Below, piece by piece: positions 52,762 through 60,599 of a stretch of DNA of 64,000 bases. The DNA is from JAYOEY01 sp038120295. GTDB lineage: Bacteria > Pseudomonadota > Alphaproteobacteria > MPNO01 > UBA2964. The DNA is taken from assembly GCA_038120295.1 (NCBI GenBank), contig JAYOLL010000021.1:6118-70117 (forward strand). Reading direction: 5' to 3'. The notes beneath the pieces were generated by a model. That model was not told the DNA's origin, did not search any database, and worked only from the letters and a program-made list of their open reading frames with translations. Positions within the stretch are counted from its first letter, which is position 1; each line of letters starts with the position of its first letter. Position numbers and translations under genes: made by a program.

Positions 52762-53237
52762 GCGAGCACACAATCAAACTGACCGTCAACGGCCGGGAAA
52801 TGGAGGGTCGCGCAGAGGCGCGCACGACACTGGTCGATTTTCTGCGCGACGCGCTGGATCTGACCGGCACCCATGTCGGATGCGAACACGGCGTGTGCGG
52901 CGCCTGCTCCGTCGTCATGGACGGCGTGCCCGTCCGGTCCTGCCTGATCTACGCGGTGCAGGCCGAAGGCACGCAGATCACGACCGTCGAGGGACTCGAA
53001 GGCGCCGATGGCGAGCTGTCCCCCCTGCAGGACGCTTTCTGGGAAAACCATGCGATGCAGTGCGGCTACTGCACGCCCGGCATGCTGATCGCGACCCATG
53101 CGCTCCTACTGGAAAACCCCGATCCCGACGACGAGGCGATTCGTGAGGCCATCGGCGGTAATCTGTGCCGTTGTACCGGCTATCAGCAGATCGTCGAGGC
53201 GGTGAAGATGGCCGCCGCGAAGATGAGAGGCGCGTAA
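52758..53237 (+). CDS. Molybdenum hydroxylase [2Fe-2S] subunit (CoxS-like)
   Basis: This is the small iron-sulfur subunit that passes electrons from the molybdenum centre to FAD. The 159-residue product has the plant-type cluster ligands C42, C47, C50 and C62, and the second cluster ligands C102, C105, C137 and C139 (QCGYCTPGM and LCRCTGYQ). The length is standard for CoxS-like subunits. Its TAA overlaps the large-subunit ATG by one base. Confidence 0.95.
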   Translation: MSEHTIKLTVNGREMEGRAEARTTLVDFLRDALDLTGTHVGCEHGVCGACSVVMDGVPVRSCLIYAVQAEGTQITTVEGLEGADGELSPLQDAFWENHAMQCGYCTPGMLIATHALLLENPDPDDEAIREAIGGNLCRCTGYQQIVEAVKMAAAKMRGA

Positions 53238-55624
53238 TGGACGGCGATTTTAAGTATGTCGGCCAGAAGCGCCGGGTAAAGGAAGACCGCCGCTTTATCA
53301 CCGGCCGCGGGCGCTACGCCGCCGATCTGCGCCTGCCGGGCATGCTGCATGTCGCGATGGTCCCGAGCCCGTATGCCTGCGCCGAGATCAAAGGCGTCGA
53401 TGCAAGCGCCGCGCTGGCAATGCCGGGCGTGCGCTACGTGCTGACCGGAGACGAGCTGTTCGAGCACATCAACCCGCTGCTGTCCGGACTCGACCTGCCG
53501 CACGTCAAGCGCGTCCCGCTGGCGCACTGTCGCGCCCGCTATGCCGGGGAATGGGTGTGCGCCGTGGTCGCAGAGACCCGCGCGATCGCCGAGGACGCCG
53601 CGGAGCTGGTCGAGATCGATTACGACATGCTCGATCACGTGATCGACCCGGAAGAAGCCATAAAACCCGAAGCGCCGCTGGTCCATCCCGAGCACGGCTC
53701 CAACGTTCTGTTCGACAAGACCTGGACATGGGGCGCGGTCGACGAGGATTTCGCCGCAGCCGCGCATTCGATCGAGTATCGCGCGCGCTGGAGCCGCTGC
53801 TCGACCATCCCCATCGAGACCTTCGCCGTCACGGCGAGCTGGGATCCGGGCCGCGAGGTTCTGGATGTCTGGGCGTCGATCCAGATGCCGAAATATCCCG
53901 AGCAGATCGCGCGCGGGCTGCGCATGCCGGTCAATGCCGTCAACGTACATTTCGATATCGACGTCGGCGGGTCCTACGGGCTCAAGCGCGGCATCCGCCA
54001 GACCATCATCGTGGGCTATCTGAGCCGCAAGCTGCGCGCGCCGGTGCGCTTTATCGAGGACCGGCTGGAAAACCTGTCTGGCGGCGAGATGCACGGGCCG
54101 GATCGCATCTTCGATATCGAAATGGCCTATGACGACGATGCGACGATCCGCTCGATCCGCATCCACGCGACCGACGACGCCGGCTGCTATCCGGGCCGCG
54201 CGCCGCTGCAGCTCGGCAAGCCGGTCAGCGCCATCGTCGGTCCTTACCGGATCGGCAGCGCGCAGTACCGCGCCATGTCGGTCACCACCAACAAGACCAG
54301 CCAGGAGGCGGTGCGCGGGTTCGGCCAGGCGCCGACCAACTTCGCCATCGAAACCGGCATCGACAAGATCGCGCGGACGCTGGGGCTGGACCGGGACGAG
54401 GTTCGCCGCCGCAATCTGGTCCGCGCCGACGAGTTTCCCTGGCGCATCCCGTCGGGCTCGGAATACGACAGCGGCGACTATCACACCGTGCTCAACAAGG
54501 TGATGAAGGCCGCCGGCTGGGACAAACTGGTGGCGCGGCGCGATGCGCTGCGCGCGGAAGGAAAGCTCGCCGGGCTGGGGCTCTCGACCTGTCTGGAACC
54601 GTCCGGCGGCAATTCGTCCTTCGAGCCTCTGTTCAATCCGAAGAACGACACCACCACCTGGATGGAAGCCTGCCTGATCAAGGTCGACATGCTGGGCGGT
54701 GTGACGGCGACCATCAACACCTCGACCTCGGGCCAGGGGCACGAAACGCTGGTCTCTGTCGCGGTCGGCGAAACGCTCGGGATCGATCCCGACAAGATCC
54801 GGGCGATCCATGCCGAATCGCTCGACGCGCTGCCGTCCAACAGCCCGGTGGGTTCGCGCATGGCGATCATGCTGGGCGGCGCGGCTGCGGGCGCGGCGAA
54901 AAAGATCAAACAGAAGATGATCGATATCGCCGCCCATAATTTCCAGCTGCCGTCAGACCGGCTGGTCTATGAGGACGGAGACGTCTTCGTCGACGGCGAA
55001 CCCGACCGTAAAATGACCTGGCTCGAGATCGTCGATATCGCGCACCGCAAATACCACGACATGCCGCTGGGCTCGGAACCAGGCCTGCAGGCGAACTTCA
55101 CCTGGGAGGTGCCGACAGGCGGCGCGCTGCCGGCCGAGGACGGCACGGTGCAGATGTACCCGTGCTATGCCTTCGAGGCGCATATTCCGCTGGTCACCAT
55201 CGACCGCGATACCGGCCAGGTGGAAATCCACGACTATTTCATCGGCCACGATTGCGGGACGGTTATCAACCCCGACATCGTGCGCGGCATGACGCTTGGC
55301 GGGATCGCTCACGGGATCGGCGCGGCGCTCTATGAAAAATTCGAATACGACCGTGAAACCGGCCAGCTTCTGGCAGGGTCCTTCATGGACTATCTGCTAC
55401 CTTCATCGCACGAGGTGCCGTCGGTGGAGATCGTCAAGCATTCGACACCGTCGCCGCTGACCGAGTTCGGCCAGAAGGGATCGGGCGAATCCGGCTATCT
55501 GGGAGCGCCGGCGGGCGTCGCCAGCGCCGTCAACGACGCGCTGGAACCATTGGGACTTCACCTCGATACGCTGCCCATGCGGGTGCGCGATATCGAACGA
55601 CTTATCAACGGGAGAGAGACATGA
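53237..55624 (+). CDS. Molybdenum hydroxylase large subunit, xanthine oxidase family (not CO dehydrogenase)
   Basis: This is the molybdopterin-binding catalytic subunit. The start is the ATG at 53237 inside TAATG; an upstream in-frame start overlaps coxS. The 795-residue product has RGFGQAPTNFAIE (about residues 359-371), TSGQGHETLVSVAVGETLGI (about 496-515) and the catalytic glutamate E751 in GSGESGYLGAP. At the position of the form I CO dehydrogenase AYxCSFR loop it has TCLEPSGGNSSF, so it is not a true CODH. Such enzymes hydroxylate aromatic heterocycles, aldehydes or aryl-CoA compounds. Subunits M-S-L are in one translationally coupled operon. Confidence 0.92.
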   Translation: MDGDFKYVGQKRRVKEDRRFITGRGRYAADLRLPGMLHVAMVPSPYACAEIKGVDASAALAMPGVRYVLTGDELFEHINPLLSGLDLPHVKRVPLAHCRARYAGEWVCAVVAETRAIAEDAAELVEIDYDMLDHVIDPEEAIKPEAPLVHPEHGSNVLFDKTWTWGAVDEDFAAAAHSIEYRARWSRCSTIPIETFAVTASWDPGREVLDVWASIQMPKYPEQIARGLRMPVNAVNVHFDIDVGGSYGLKRGIRQTIIVGYLSRKLRAPVRFIEDRLENLSGGEMHGPDRIFDIEMAYDDDATIRSIRIHATDDAGCYPGRAPLQLGKPVSAIVGPYRIGSAQYRAMSVTTNKTSQEAVRGFGQAPTNFAIETGIDKIARTLGLDRDEVRRRNLVRADEFPWRIPSGSEYDSGDYHTVLNKVMKAAGWDKLVARRDALRAEGKLAGLGLSTCLEPSGGNSSFEPLFNPKNDTTTWMEACLIKVDMLGGVTATINTSTSGQGHETLVSVAVGETLGIDPDKIRAIHAESLDALPSNSPVGSRMAIMLGGAAAGAAKKIKQKMIDIAAHNFQLPSDRLVYEDGDVFVDGEPDRKMTWLEIVDIAHRKYHDMPLGSEPGLQANFTWEVPTGGALPAEDGTVQMYPCYAFEAHIPLVTIDRDTGQVEIHDYFIGHDCGTVINPDIVRGMTLGGIAHGIGAALYEKFEYDRETGQLLAGSFMDYLLPSSHEVPSVEIVKHSTPSPLTEFGQKGSGESGYLGAPAGVASAVNDALEPLGLHLDTLPMRVRDIERLINGRET

Positions 55625-56349
55625 GCGACCTTATTCTGGAACAGGACGGGCGGATCCTCCGCGCCACCTTCAACCGCACCGAGGATTGCGGCGTTTCCGA
55701 CAACATGGCGGCGGAGCTGATCGACGCGCTGGCCACGGCGCACGAAACCTCGGACCTGGTGGTGCTCAGGAGCGCCGGCGAGGATTTCTGCACCGGACGT
55801 ATCCGCGACGCGAGCAAGGGCCCGCCCGCCCCCGGCGCCTACGAACGCCGCCCGGAATACGATCCGATCTTCTTCTGCTACAAGGCGATCAAGGATGCGA
55901 TCGTACCGGTGTTCGGCGTGATCGAAGGCAGGTGCATGGGTTTCGGCACCGCCGTCGCCTCGGTCTGCGACGTGACCTTCGCGAGCTCGACCGCGACCTT
56001 CAACATCCCCGAGATGGAACATAACGTCATGCCGACCATGGTGATGTCGGCGGTCTATGACCGGATGAACCGCAACGCCATCGCCTGGATGACCTATAGC
56101 TGCGAATTCATCAGCGCGGCGGAGGCGGTCCAGTACGGAATCGTCAGCCGTGCGGTGGACGCCGACAGGCTCGAAGCGGAAGTCGAAAAGTTCTGCGGCC
56201 AGATCCTGAGCCGACCGCGCCCGGCGATCCTCGCGCTCAAGGAGTACATCCACAACGCGCCGCACATGAACGAACGCGGCGCCACCGATTACGCCCGCGC
56301 CTTCCACTCGATGGTGAACACCGCCCAGGCGATGAAGAAGGATCATTGA
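55621..56349 (+). CDS. Enoyl-CoA hydratase/isomerase family protein
   Basis: The 242-residue crotonase-fold product starts inside an ATGA overlap with the large hydroxylase subunit. It has the oxyanion segments RSAGEDFCTGRIRD and VIEGRCMGFGTAVAS. FNIPEMEHNVMPTMV occupies the catalytic glutamate region: one Glu matches the first hydratase Glu while the second position is less clear. ALKEYIHNAPHMN is a variant of the usual C-terminal helix. It is only distantly similar to the HCHL-like enzyme at 44748. Its place in the hydroxylase operon suggests action on the hydroxylated CoA ester or a ring-opening intermediate. Confidence 0.85.
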   Translation: MSDLILEQDGRILRATFNRTEDCGVSDNMAAELIDALATAHETSDLVVLRSAGEDFCTGRIRDASKGPPAPGAYERRPEYDPIFFCYKAIKDAIVPVFGVIEGRCMGFGTAVASVCDVTFASSTATFNIPEMEHNVMPTMVMSAVYDRMNRNAIAWMTYSCEFISAAEAVQYGIVSRAVDADRLEAEVEKFCGQILSRPRPAILALKEYIHNAPHMNERGATDYARAFHSMVNTAQAMKKDH

Positions 56350-56362
56350 GGAAGCACCCGGC

Positions 56363-57364
56363 ATGATCGTCGACACACACGCCCATTACCTGCCGCAGCC
56401 TCTGCTTGAGGAGGCCGCCAACCGGTCGTCGGATTTTCCGTCGGTCAACTGCATGGAACAGGACGGCGCGTGGAAGCTGGGCTTTGCCGGTCGGGCGCTT
56501 ACGCGCCCGATCATGCCCGGGCTGCGCGAAGCCAGCAAACGCATCGAATGGATGGACGAACAGAAGGTCGACGTTCAGGTCTGTGCCGGATGGCTCGACA
56601 GTTTCGGATACGAAATTCCGGACGAGGAAGGGCTTCGCTGGTCGCAGCTCATCAACGAACACCTGATGAAGGCGACCGACGGCTCCAACCGACTGGCGCC
56701 GCTCGCCACCGTGCCACTGCAGAACGGCAGGATGGCCACAAAGGTGCTCGAAGACGCCATCAAAGACGGCTTCGCGGGCGTCATGATCGGCACCCAGCCC
56801 AAGGGCGGGTCGGGCAATCTCGACGATGACGATCTCGACCAGTTCTGGGAGGCCGCCGCTTCACTGAAAGCGACGGTTTATCTGCACCCGATGTTCGGAT
56901 GCGGCGACGAACGCATGCTGGATTACAGCCTGATCAACACGCTGGGCCGCGCCACCGACACGATGACCGCCATGGGGCGGATGATCTTTTCCGGCAAGCT
57001 GCTGAAATACAGCGGCATGAACTTCGTCGTCAGCCATGGCGGGGCGGGGCTGCCCTTTCTGCTGGGAAGGATGCGTTGCGTACAGAGTCTCAATCCAAAA
57101 TACGGCGATCCGCAGGCCAGCCTTGAAGGGTGTTATTACGACACGGTCGTCCAGGATACCGGGACGCTGGAATTCCTCTGCGCCACGCTTGGGGCCGACC
57201 GGGTGGTGATGGGCTCCGACTATCCGTTCGCCCTCGGCGATCTGGAGCCGACCAAGATCATCGAGGCGTCCACTGCCCTCACCGACGCAGAAAAGACCAG
57301 CATCCTCGGCACGCTCGCCAACCAGCTTTTCCATCTGGAAGCCTGCGGCTGCGGCGGGCATTAG
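56363..57364 (+). CDS. Amidohydrolase family 2 metalloenzyme (ACMSD-type)
   Basis: The 333-residue product belongs to the amidohydrolase 2 (COG2159) group that includes ACMSD, gamma-resorcylate decarboxylase and 5-carboxyvanillate decarboxylase. Metal ligands fit the group: H6 and H8 in DTHAHY, H175 in YLHPMFG and D286 in GSDYPF. H225 in VSHGGAGLPF is the conserved catalytic histidine. Members catalyse non-oxidative decarboxylation or hydration of aromatic-ring-derived acids. It follows the enoyl-CoA hydratase gene by 13 bases and ends the operon, converging on znuB with 11 bases between stops. Confidence 0.9.
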   Translation: MIVDTHAHYLPQPLLEEAANRSSDFPSVNCMEQDGAWKLGFAGRALTRPIMPGLREASKRIEWMDEQKVDVQVCAGWLDSFGYEIPDEEGLRWSQLINEHLMKATDGSNRLAPLATVPLQNGRMATKVLEDAIKDGFAGVMIGTQPKGGSGNLDDDDLDQFWEAAASLKATVYLHPMFGCGDERMLDYSLINTLGRATDTMTAMGRMIFSGKLLKYSGMNFVVSHGGAGLPFLLGRMRCVQSLNPKYGDPQASLEGCYYDTVVQDTGTLEFLCATLGADRVVMGSDYPFALGDLEPTKIIEASTALTDAEKTSILGTLANQLFHLEACGCGGH

Positions 57365-57375
57365 AACAGGCCACT

Positions 57376-58161
57376 CTAGGCCGTTCGACGCCCCACCAAA
57401 GTTGCGAAAAACAGAACCGTCGCCGCGGCAACAATCGACGCGCCGGCTGGCGTGTCGGCGGTGGCCGACAGGCTGAGCCCGGCGACGACCGAAACGGAAC
57501 CGGCCAGCGCGGCCAGCGCCGCCATCTGTTCCGGTGTCGCGGCAAAACGTCGTGCGGCGGCGGCCGGGATAATCAGCAGCGAGACAATCAGCAGCACGCC
57601 GACCACCTTCATCGCGGCGGCGATCACAAAGGCGATCAGCAGCATGAAGACCAGACGCGTCGCCGCCACATTGACGCCGTCGACCGCAGCCAGCTCCTCA
57701 TGCACGGTCATGATCAGCAGCCTGTTCCAGATCAGCGCGAGGACCAACAGGCAGGCCGCGCCGCCGCCATAGATCCACCACAGATCGTCGCTCGACACGG
57801 CCAGGATGTCGCCGAACAGATAGCCCATCAGGTCGAGCCGGACCGAGTCGAGGAACGCCACCGCCAGCAGCCCGATGGCAAGCGTACCGTGGGCCAGGAT
57901 GCCGAGAATGGTGTCGCGGGCGAAGCGCGGATCGCGCTCGAGCGCAACGAGTCCGAGCGCGACGGCGACGCAGATTCCCGTAATGCCGATCATCGGATTG
58001 ACGTCGATCAGAATACCGAGCGCCACGCCCAGCAGCGCCGAATGCGACATCGCCGCGCCGAAATAGGACATGCGGCGCCAAACCACGAAACAGCCGAGCG
58101 GCCCGGCGACCAGCGCGACGCCGATCCCGGCGGCCGTCGCGCGGATCAGGAAATCATCCAT
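57376..58161 (-). CDS. znuB: Zinc ABC transporter permease
   Basis: ZnuB is the membrane permease of the ZnuABC zinc importer. The start is the ATG at 58161 (MDDFLIRATAAGIG), overlapping the znuC stop by 8 bases; the longer frame is inside znuC. The 261-residue product has about eight helices and the ABC-3 signatures RMSYFGAAMSHSALLGVALG and EELAAVDGVN. It is encoded with znuC and zur in one minus-strand unit. Confidence 0.93.
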   Translation of the reverse strand: MDDFLIRATAAGIGVALVAGPLGCFVVWRRMSYFGAAMSHSALLGVALGILIDVNPMIGITGICVAVALGLVALERDPRFARDTILGILAHGTLAIGLLAVAFLDSVRLDLMGYLFGDILAVSSDDLWWIYGGGAACLLVLALIWNRLLIMTVHEELAAVDGVNVAATRLVFMLLIAFVIAAAMKVVGVLLIVSLLIIPAAAARRFAATPEQMAALAALAGSVSVVAGLSLSATADTPAGASIVAAATVLFFATLVGRRTA

Positions 58162-59005
58162 GGCGCGCCTCTTCTTCGTGGGCTCGATCTTCGTGGGCGC
58201 GGGCTTCTCGGGCGCGTTCTTCACGGACATGGTTATGGTCGTCATCGGGTCCGACCGGCTCTCCCGCGAGGTCATGCGCGTGATCGTGCTGATGGGTATA
58301 GACCGCGAGCGCGGCGGCCGCGTCGGTTCCGAACAGCTCCAGATAGGATGGGTTGCGCGACACCGCTTCCGGCCGCCCTTCGCAACAGACATGACGGTTG
58401 AGACACACGACGCGGTCGGTCGCCGCCATCACCAGATGCAGGTTGTGCGATACCAGCAGAACGCCACAGCTGCGCTTGTCGCGAATGCGGCGTATCAGCT
58501 CGTAGAGTTCCGCCTGTCCCGTGAAATCAACGCCCGAGGTCGGTTCGTCCAGCACCAGCAGGTCGGGGTCGCGTAACAGAGCGCGGGCCAGCAACACCCG
58601 GCGCAACTGCCCGCCGGACAGGGCCTGCACCGCCTGCGCCATCGCGCCTGCCACACCGACTTCCTCCAGTGCCGACCGGCAGTCGTCTGCGTTCGCATGG
58701 GTGCCGAGCGTAAGAAACCGCCCAACGGACAGCGGCATCGTCGCGTCGATCTCAAGCCGCTGCGGCACGTAGCCGACAGTGATCCCGGGCTCGCGTTCGA
58801 CCGCGCCCTCGGTCGGCTGAACCAGTCCGAGCAGGGTGCGCACCAGCGTCGTCTTGCCCGACCCGTTGGGGCCGATCAGCGTCACGATCTCGCCGGCGCG
58901 AAGCGAGAGATCGATCCGGTCCAGCACCCGGTCCGCGCCGAACGACACGCAAAGGCTGCGCGCCGCGATCATCGGATCCGCGACGGTTGCCGTAGAAGCA
59001 TCCAT
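58154..59005 (-). CDS. znuC: Zinc ABC transporter ATP-binding protein with His-rich tail
   Basis: ZnuC energises zinc import. The 283-residue product has Walker A GPNGSGKTT, Q-loop YVPQRLEI, signature LSGGQLRRV and Walker B LLVLDEPTSGVD. The C-terminal ~45 residues are rich in His, Asp and Glu (THQHDHAHDL and HEDRAHEEEARHG). This acidic/His tail is longer than in E. coli ZnuC and may bind zinc in the cytoplasm as a sensor or buffer. It lies 6 bases downstream of zur. Confidence 0.93.
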   Translation of the reverse strand: MDASTATVADPMIAARSLCVSFGADRVLDRIDLSLRAGEIVTLIGPNGSGKTTLVRTLLGLVQPTEGAVEREPGITVGYVPQRLEIDATMPLSVGRFLTLGTHANADDCRSALEEVGVAGAMAQAVQALSGGQLRRVLLARALLRDPDLLVLDEPTSGVDFTGQAELYELIRRIRDKRSCGVLLVSHNLHLVMAATDRVVCLNRHVCCEGRPEAVSRNPSYLELFGTDAAAALAVYTHQHDHAHDLAGEPVGPDDDHNHVREERAREARAHEDRAHEEEARHG

Positions 59006-59011
59006 GGACGA

Positions 59012-59512
59012 TCAGCTCTCCTTGGCCATACAGGGACCGCAGCGCCCGCTGACCTCGATGGTCTGGCGCTCGACCCTGAAGCCGAGCGCACCGGCGCGGC
59101 GCGCCACGGTGCCGGCGATATCGGGGTCGTCGAGTTCCGCCACCGCGCCGCAATCGGTGCAGATCAGGAACTGCCCGCCATGATGCCGTGCCGGATCTCC
59201 GCACCCGACGAAGGCATTGAGCGATTCGATACGGTGGATCAGATCGTGTTCGCGCAGGAAATCCAGCGCGCGATAGACGGTCGGCGGCGCGGCGCCGGCG
59301 CGTTCGCCGCGCAGCATCTCGAGAATATCGTAGGCCCCGACCGGCCCATGACTTGACCAGACAAGCTCCAGCACCCGGCGCCGCAGCGGCGTCAGGCGCA
59401 CCCCCTCGTCACGGCATTTATGTTCGGCCGCATCGAGCGCTTCCTCGACACAGTGACCGTGATCGTGGCTCTCCTGAGGAAAAGGGGCGATGACGTCTTT
59501 TTCTGATGCCAT
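59012..59512 (-). CDS. zur: Zinc uptake regulator, Fur family
   Basis: Zur represses zinc-uptake genes when zinc is bound. The ATG at 59512 has GGAG 8 bases upstream; a GTG at 59521 is an alternative. The 166-residue product has a Fur-type winged helix (RLTPLRRRVLELVW, APPTVYRALDFLREHDLIHR), the zinc-sensing HHGGQFLICTDCG segment and the structural-zinc pair CGPC near the C-terminus. The CTDCG/CGPC cysteines are characteristic of Zur rather than Fur or PerR. It leads the zur-znuC-znuB unit, divergent from znuA. Confidence 0.92.
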   Translation of the reverse strand: MASEKDVIAPFPQESHDHGHCVEEALDAAEHKCRDEGVRLTPLRRRVLELVWSSHGPVGAYDILEMLRGERAGAAPPTVYRALDFLREHDLIHRIESLNAFVGCGDPARHHGGQFLICTDCGAVAELDDPDIAGTVARRAGALGFRVERQTIEVSGRCGPCMAKES

Positions 59513-59541
59513 GATCGGCACTCCATCGACGGGTGAATTTC

Positions 59542-59560
59542 GTTATGTTATATCATATTC
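59542..59560. promoter_or_regulatory. Probable Zur box
   Basis: GTTATGTTATATCATATTC lies in the 88-base gap between zur and znuA. Its core TATGTTATATCATA is an imperfect palindrome (5 of 7 pairs) and resembles AT-rich Zur operators in alphaproteobacteria. The position fits joint repression of both divergent units. The match was judged by eye. Confidence 0.55.
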
Positions 59561-59600
59561 GGGTATTTCCTGCCGTAAAAACTTCCCGGATCGATCCCCG

Positions 59601-60599
59601 ATGCGCCGCATCCCGTTCTTCCTGGCAGCCTTGTTTGCCTTGTCATTTACCTTGTCGTTTACCCTGTCGACCGCACAGGCAACCCAGGTCGCCCAGGTCG
59701 GCGCAAAACCGCCAGCTCTCGTCGTCTCGATCGCGCCGCTGCACGGGCTCGCTGCCTCGGTCATGCAGGGGGTCGCCGAACCGCATCTACTGCTGCCGCC
59801 GGGCGCAACGCCGCACAGCTTCTCGCTCCGCCCCTCGTCGGCACGCGCTCTTGCCGGGGCGGACATGATCGTCTGGGTCGGTCCGGCGCTGGAAAATTTC
59901 ATGGAGCGGTCGCTCAAGGCGCTCGCGAAGAAAAATCGCCTTCTGACGCTCTCCGAGACTCGCGGCATTACACTTCTCAAGGCACGTAGCGGGCACCTTG
60001 GTGAGCAGGGGCATGGGCATAGTCACGGGCATGGTCATGGGCACGAACTCGGGAATGGGCACGGGAATGGGCACGGCAGCAACTTCGACACGCATCTCTG
60101 GCTTTCTCCGGATAACGCAAAGACAATCGCGACCGCCATTGCGACACGGCTGGCCGCCATCGATCCGGATCGGAAAGACGCTTACGCCCGCAACCTGAAA
60201 AACACACTCGCCGGCATCGCGAAAACGGAAACGGATATCAGGGTCCTGTTGTCGCCCATCGCGGGCGCGCCCTACGCGACCTTTCACGACGCTTTCCAGT
60301 ATTTCGAGCGCACCTTCGGGCTTACCGGCGGCGCCTGGGTCGCCGTCGACGCATCGCGCAAACCGGGCGCGAAAAGGCTAAGCGCCCTGCGACACGATTT
60401 TACGCATCGAAATGTCGGTTGCGTCTTCTCGGAACCCCAATTTCCGTCATCGTTGCTAAAGACCCTTACCGAGGGCACGAACATCCGCATCGCCATGCTG
60501 GATCCGCTGGGATCGGCAATCGCGAGCGGACCGGACCACTGGAACGCGACGATGCTGACGCTAGCGCGGTCGCTGAAGGACTGCCTCGGCGCACGCTAG
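59601..60599 (+). CDS. znuA: Zinc ABC transporter substrate-binding protein
   Basis: ZnuA binds periplasmic zinc for ZnuBC. The ATG at 59601 begins a Sec signal (MRRIPFFLAALFALSFTLSF, cleavage near AQA-T). The 332-residue product has candidate ligands H72 in ATPHSFSL, H165 in DTHLWLSPDN, H229 in TFHDAFQYF and D301 in MLDPLG. Between them, residues 132-158 form a His/Gly-rich loop of repeated GH units, the feature that separates ZnuA from manganese-binding relatives. The stop overlaps the TSUP gene by 4 bases tail to tail. Confidence 0.94.
   Translation: MRRIPFFLAALFALSFTLSFTLSTAQATQVAQVGAKPPALVVSIAPLHGLAASVMQGVAEPHLLLPPGATPHSFSLRPSSARALAGADMIVWVGPALENFMERSLKALAKKNRLLTLSETRGITLLKARSGHLGEQGHGHSHGHGHGHELGNGHGNGHGSNFDTHLWLSPDNAKTIATAIATRLAAIDPDRKDAYARNLKNTLAGIAKTETDIRVLLSPIAGAPYATFHDAFQYFERTFGLTGGAWVAVDASRKPGAKRLSALRHDFTHRNVGCVFSEPQFPSSLLKTLTEGTNIRIAMLDPLGSAIASGPDHWNATMLTLARSLKDCLGAR

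Noticed and set aside
53183..54937. A 584-codon open frame on the minus strand inside the hydroxylase large-subunit gene
   Set aside because: It is opposite a gene with clear catalytic motifs. Length alone is expected in GC-rich sequence.
51889..55624. Annotation of the three-subunit enzyme as CO dehydrogenase
   Set aside because: The large subunit lacks the AYxCSFR loop. Only the broader xanthine oxidase family is supported.
60000..60080. Repeated GGGCATGGGCA-like units that look like a short tandem repeat or CRISPR fragment
   Set aside because: They encode the Gly-His loop of ZnuA in frame. There is no repeat/spacer structure.
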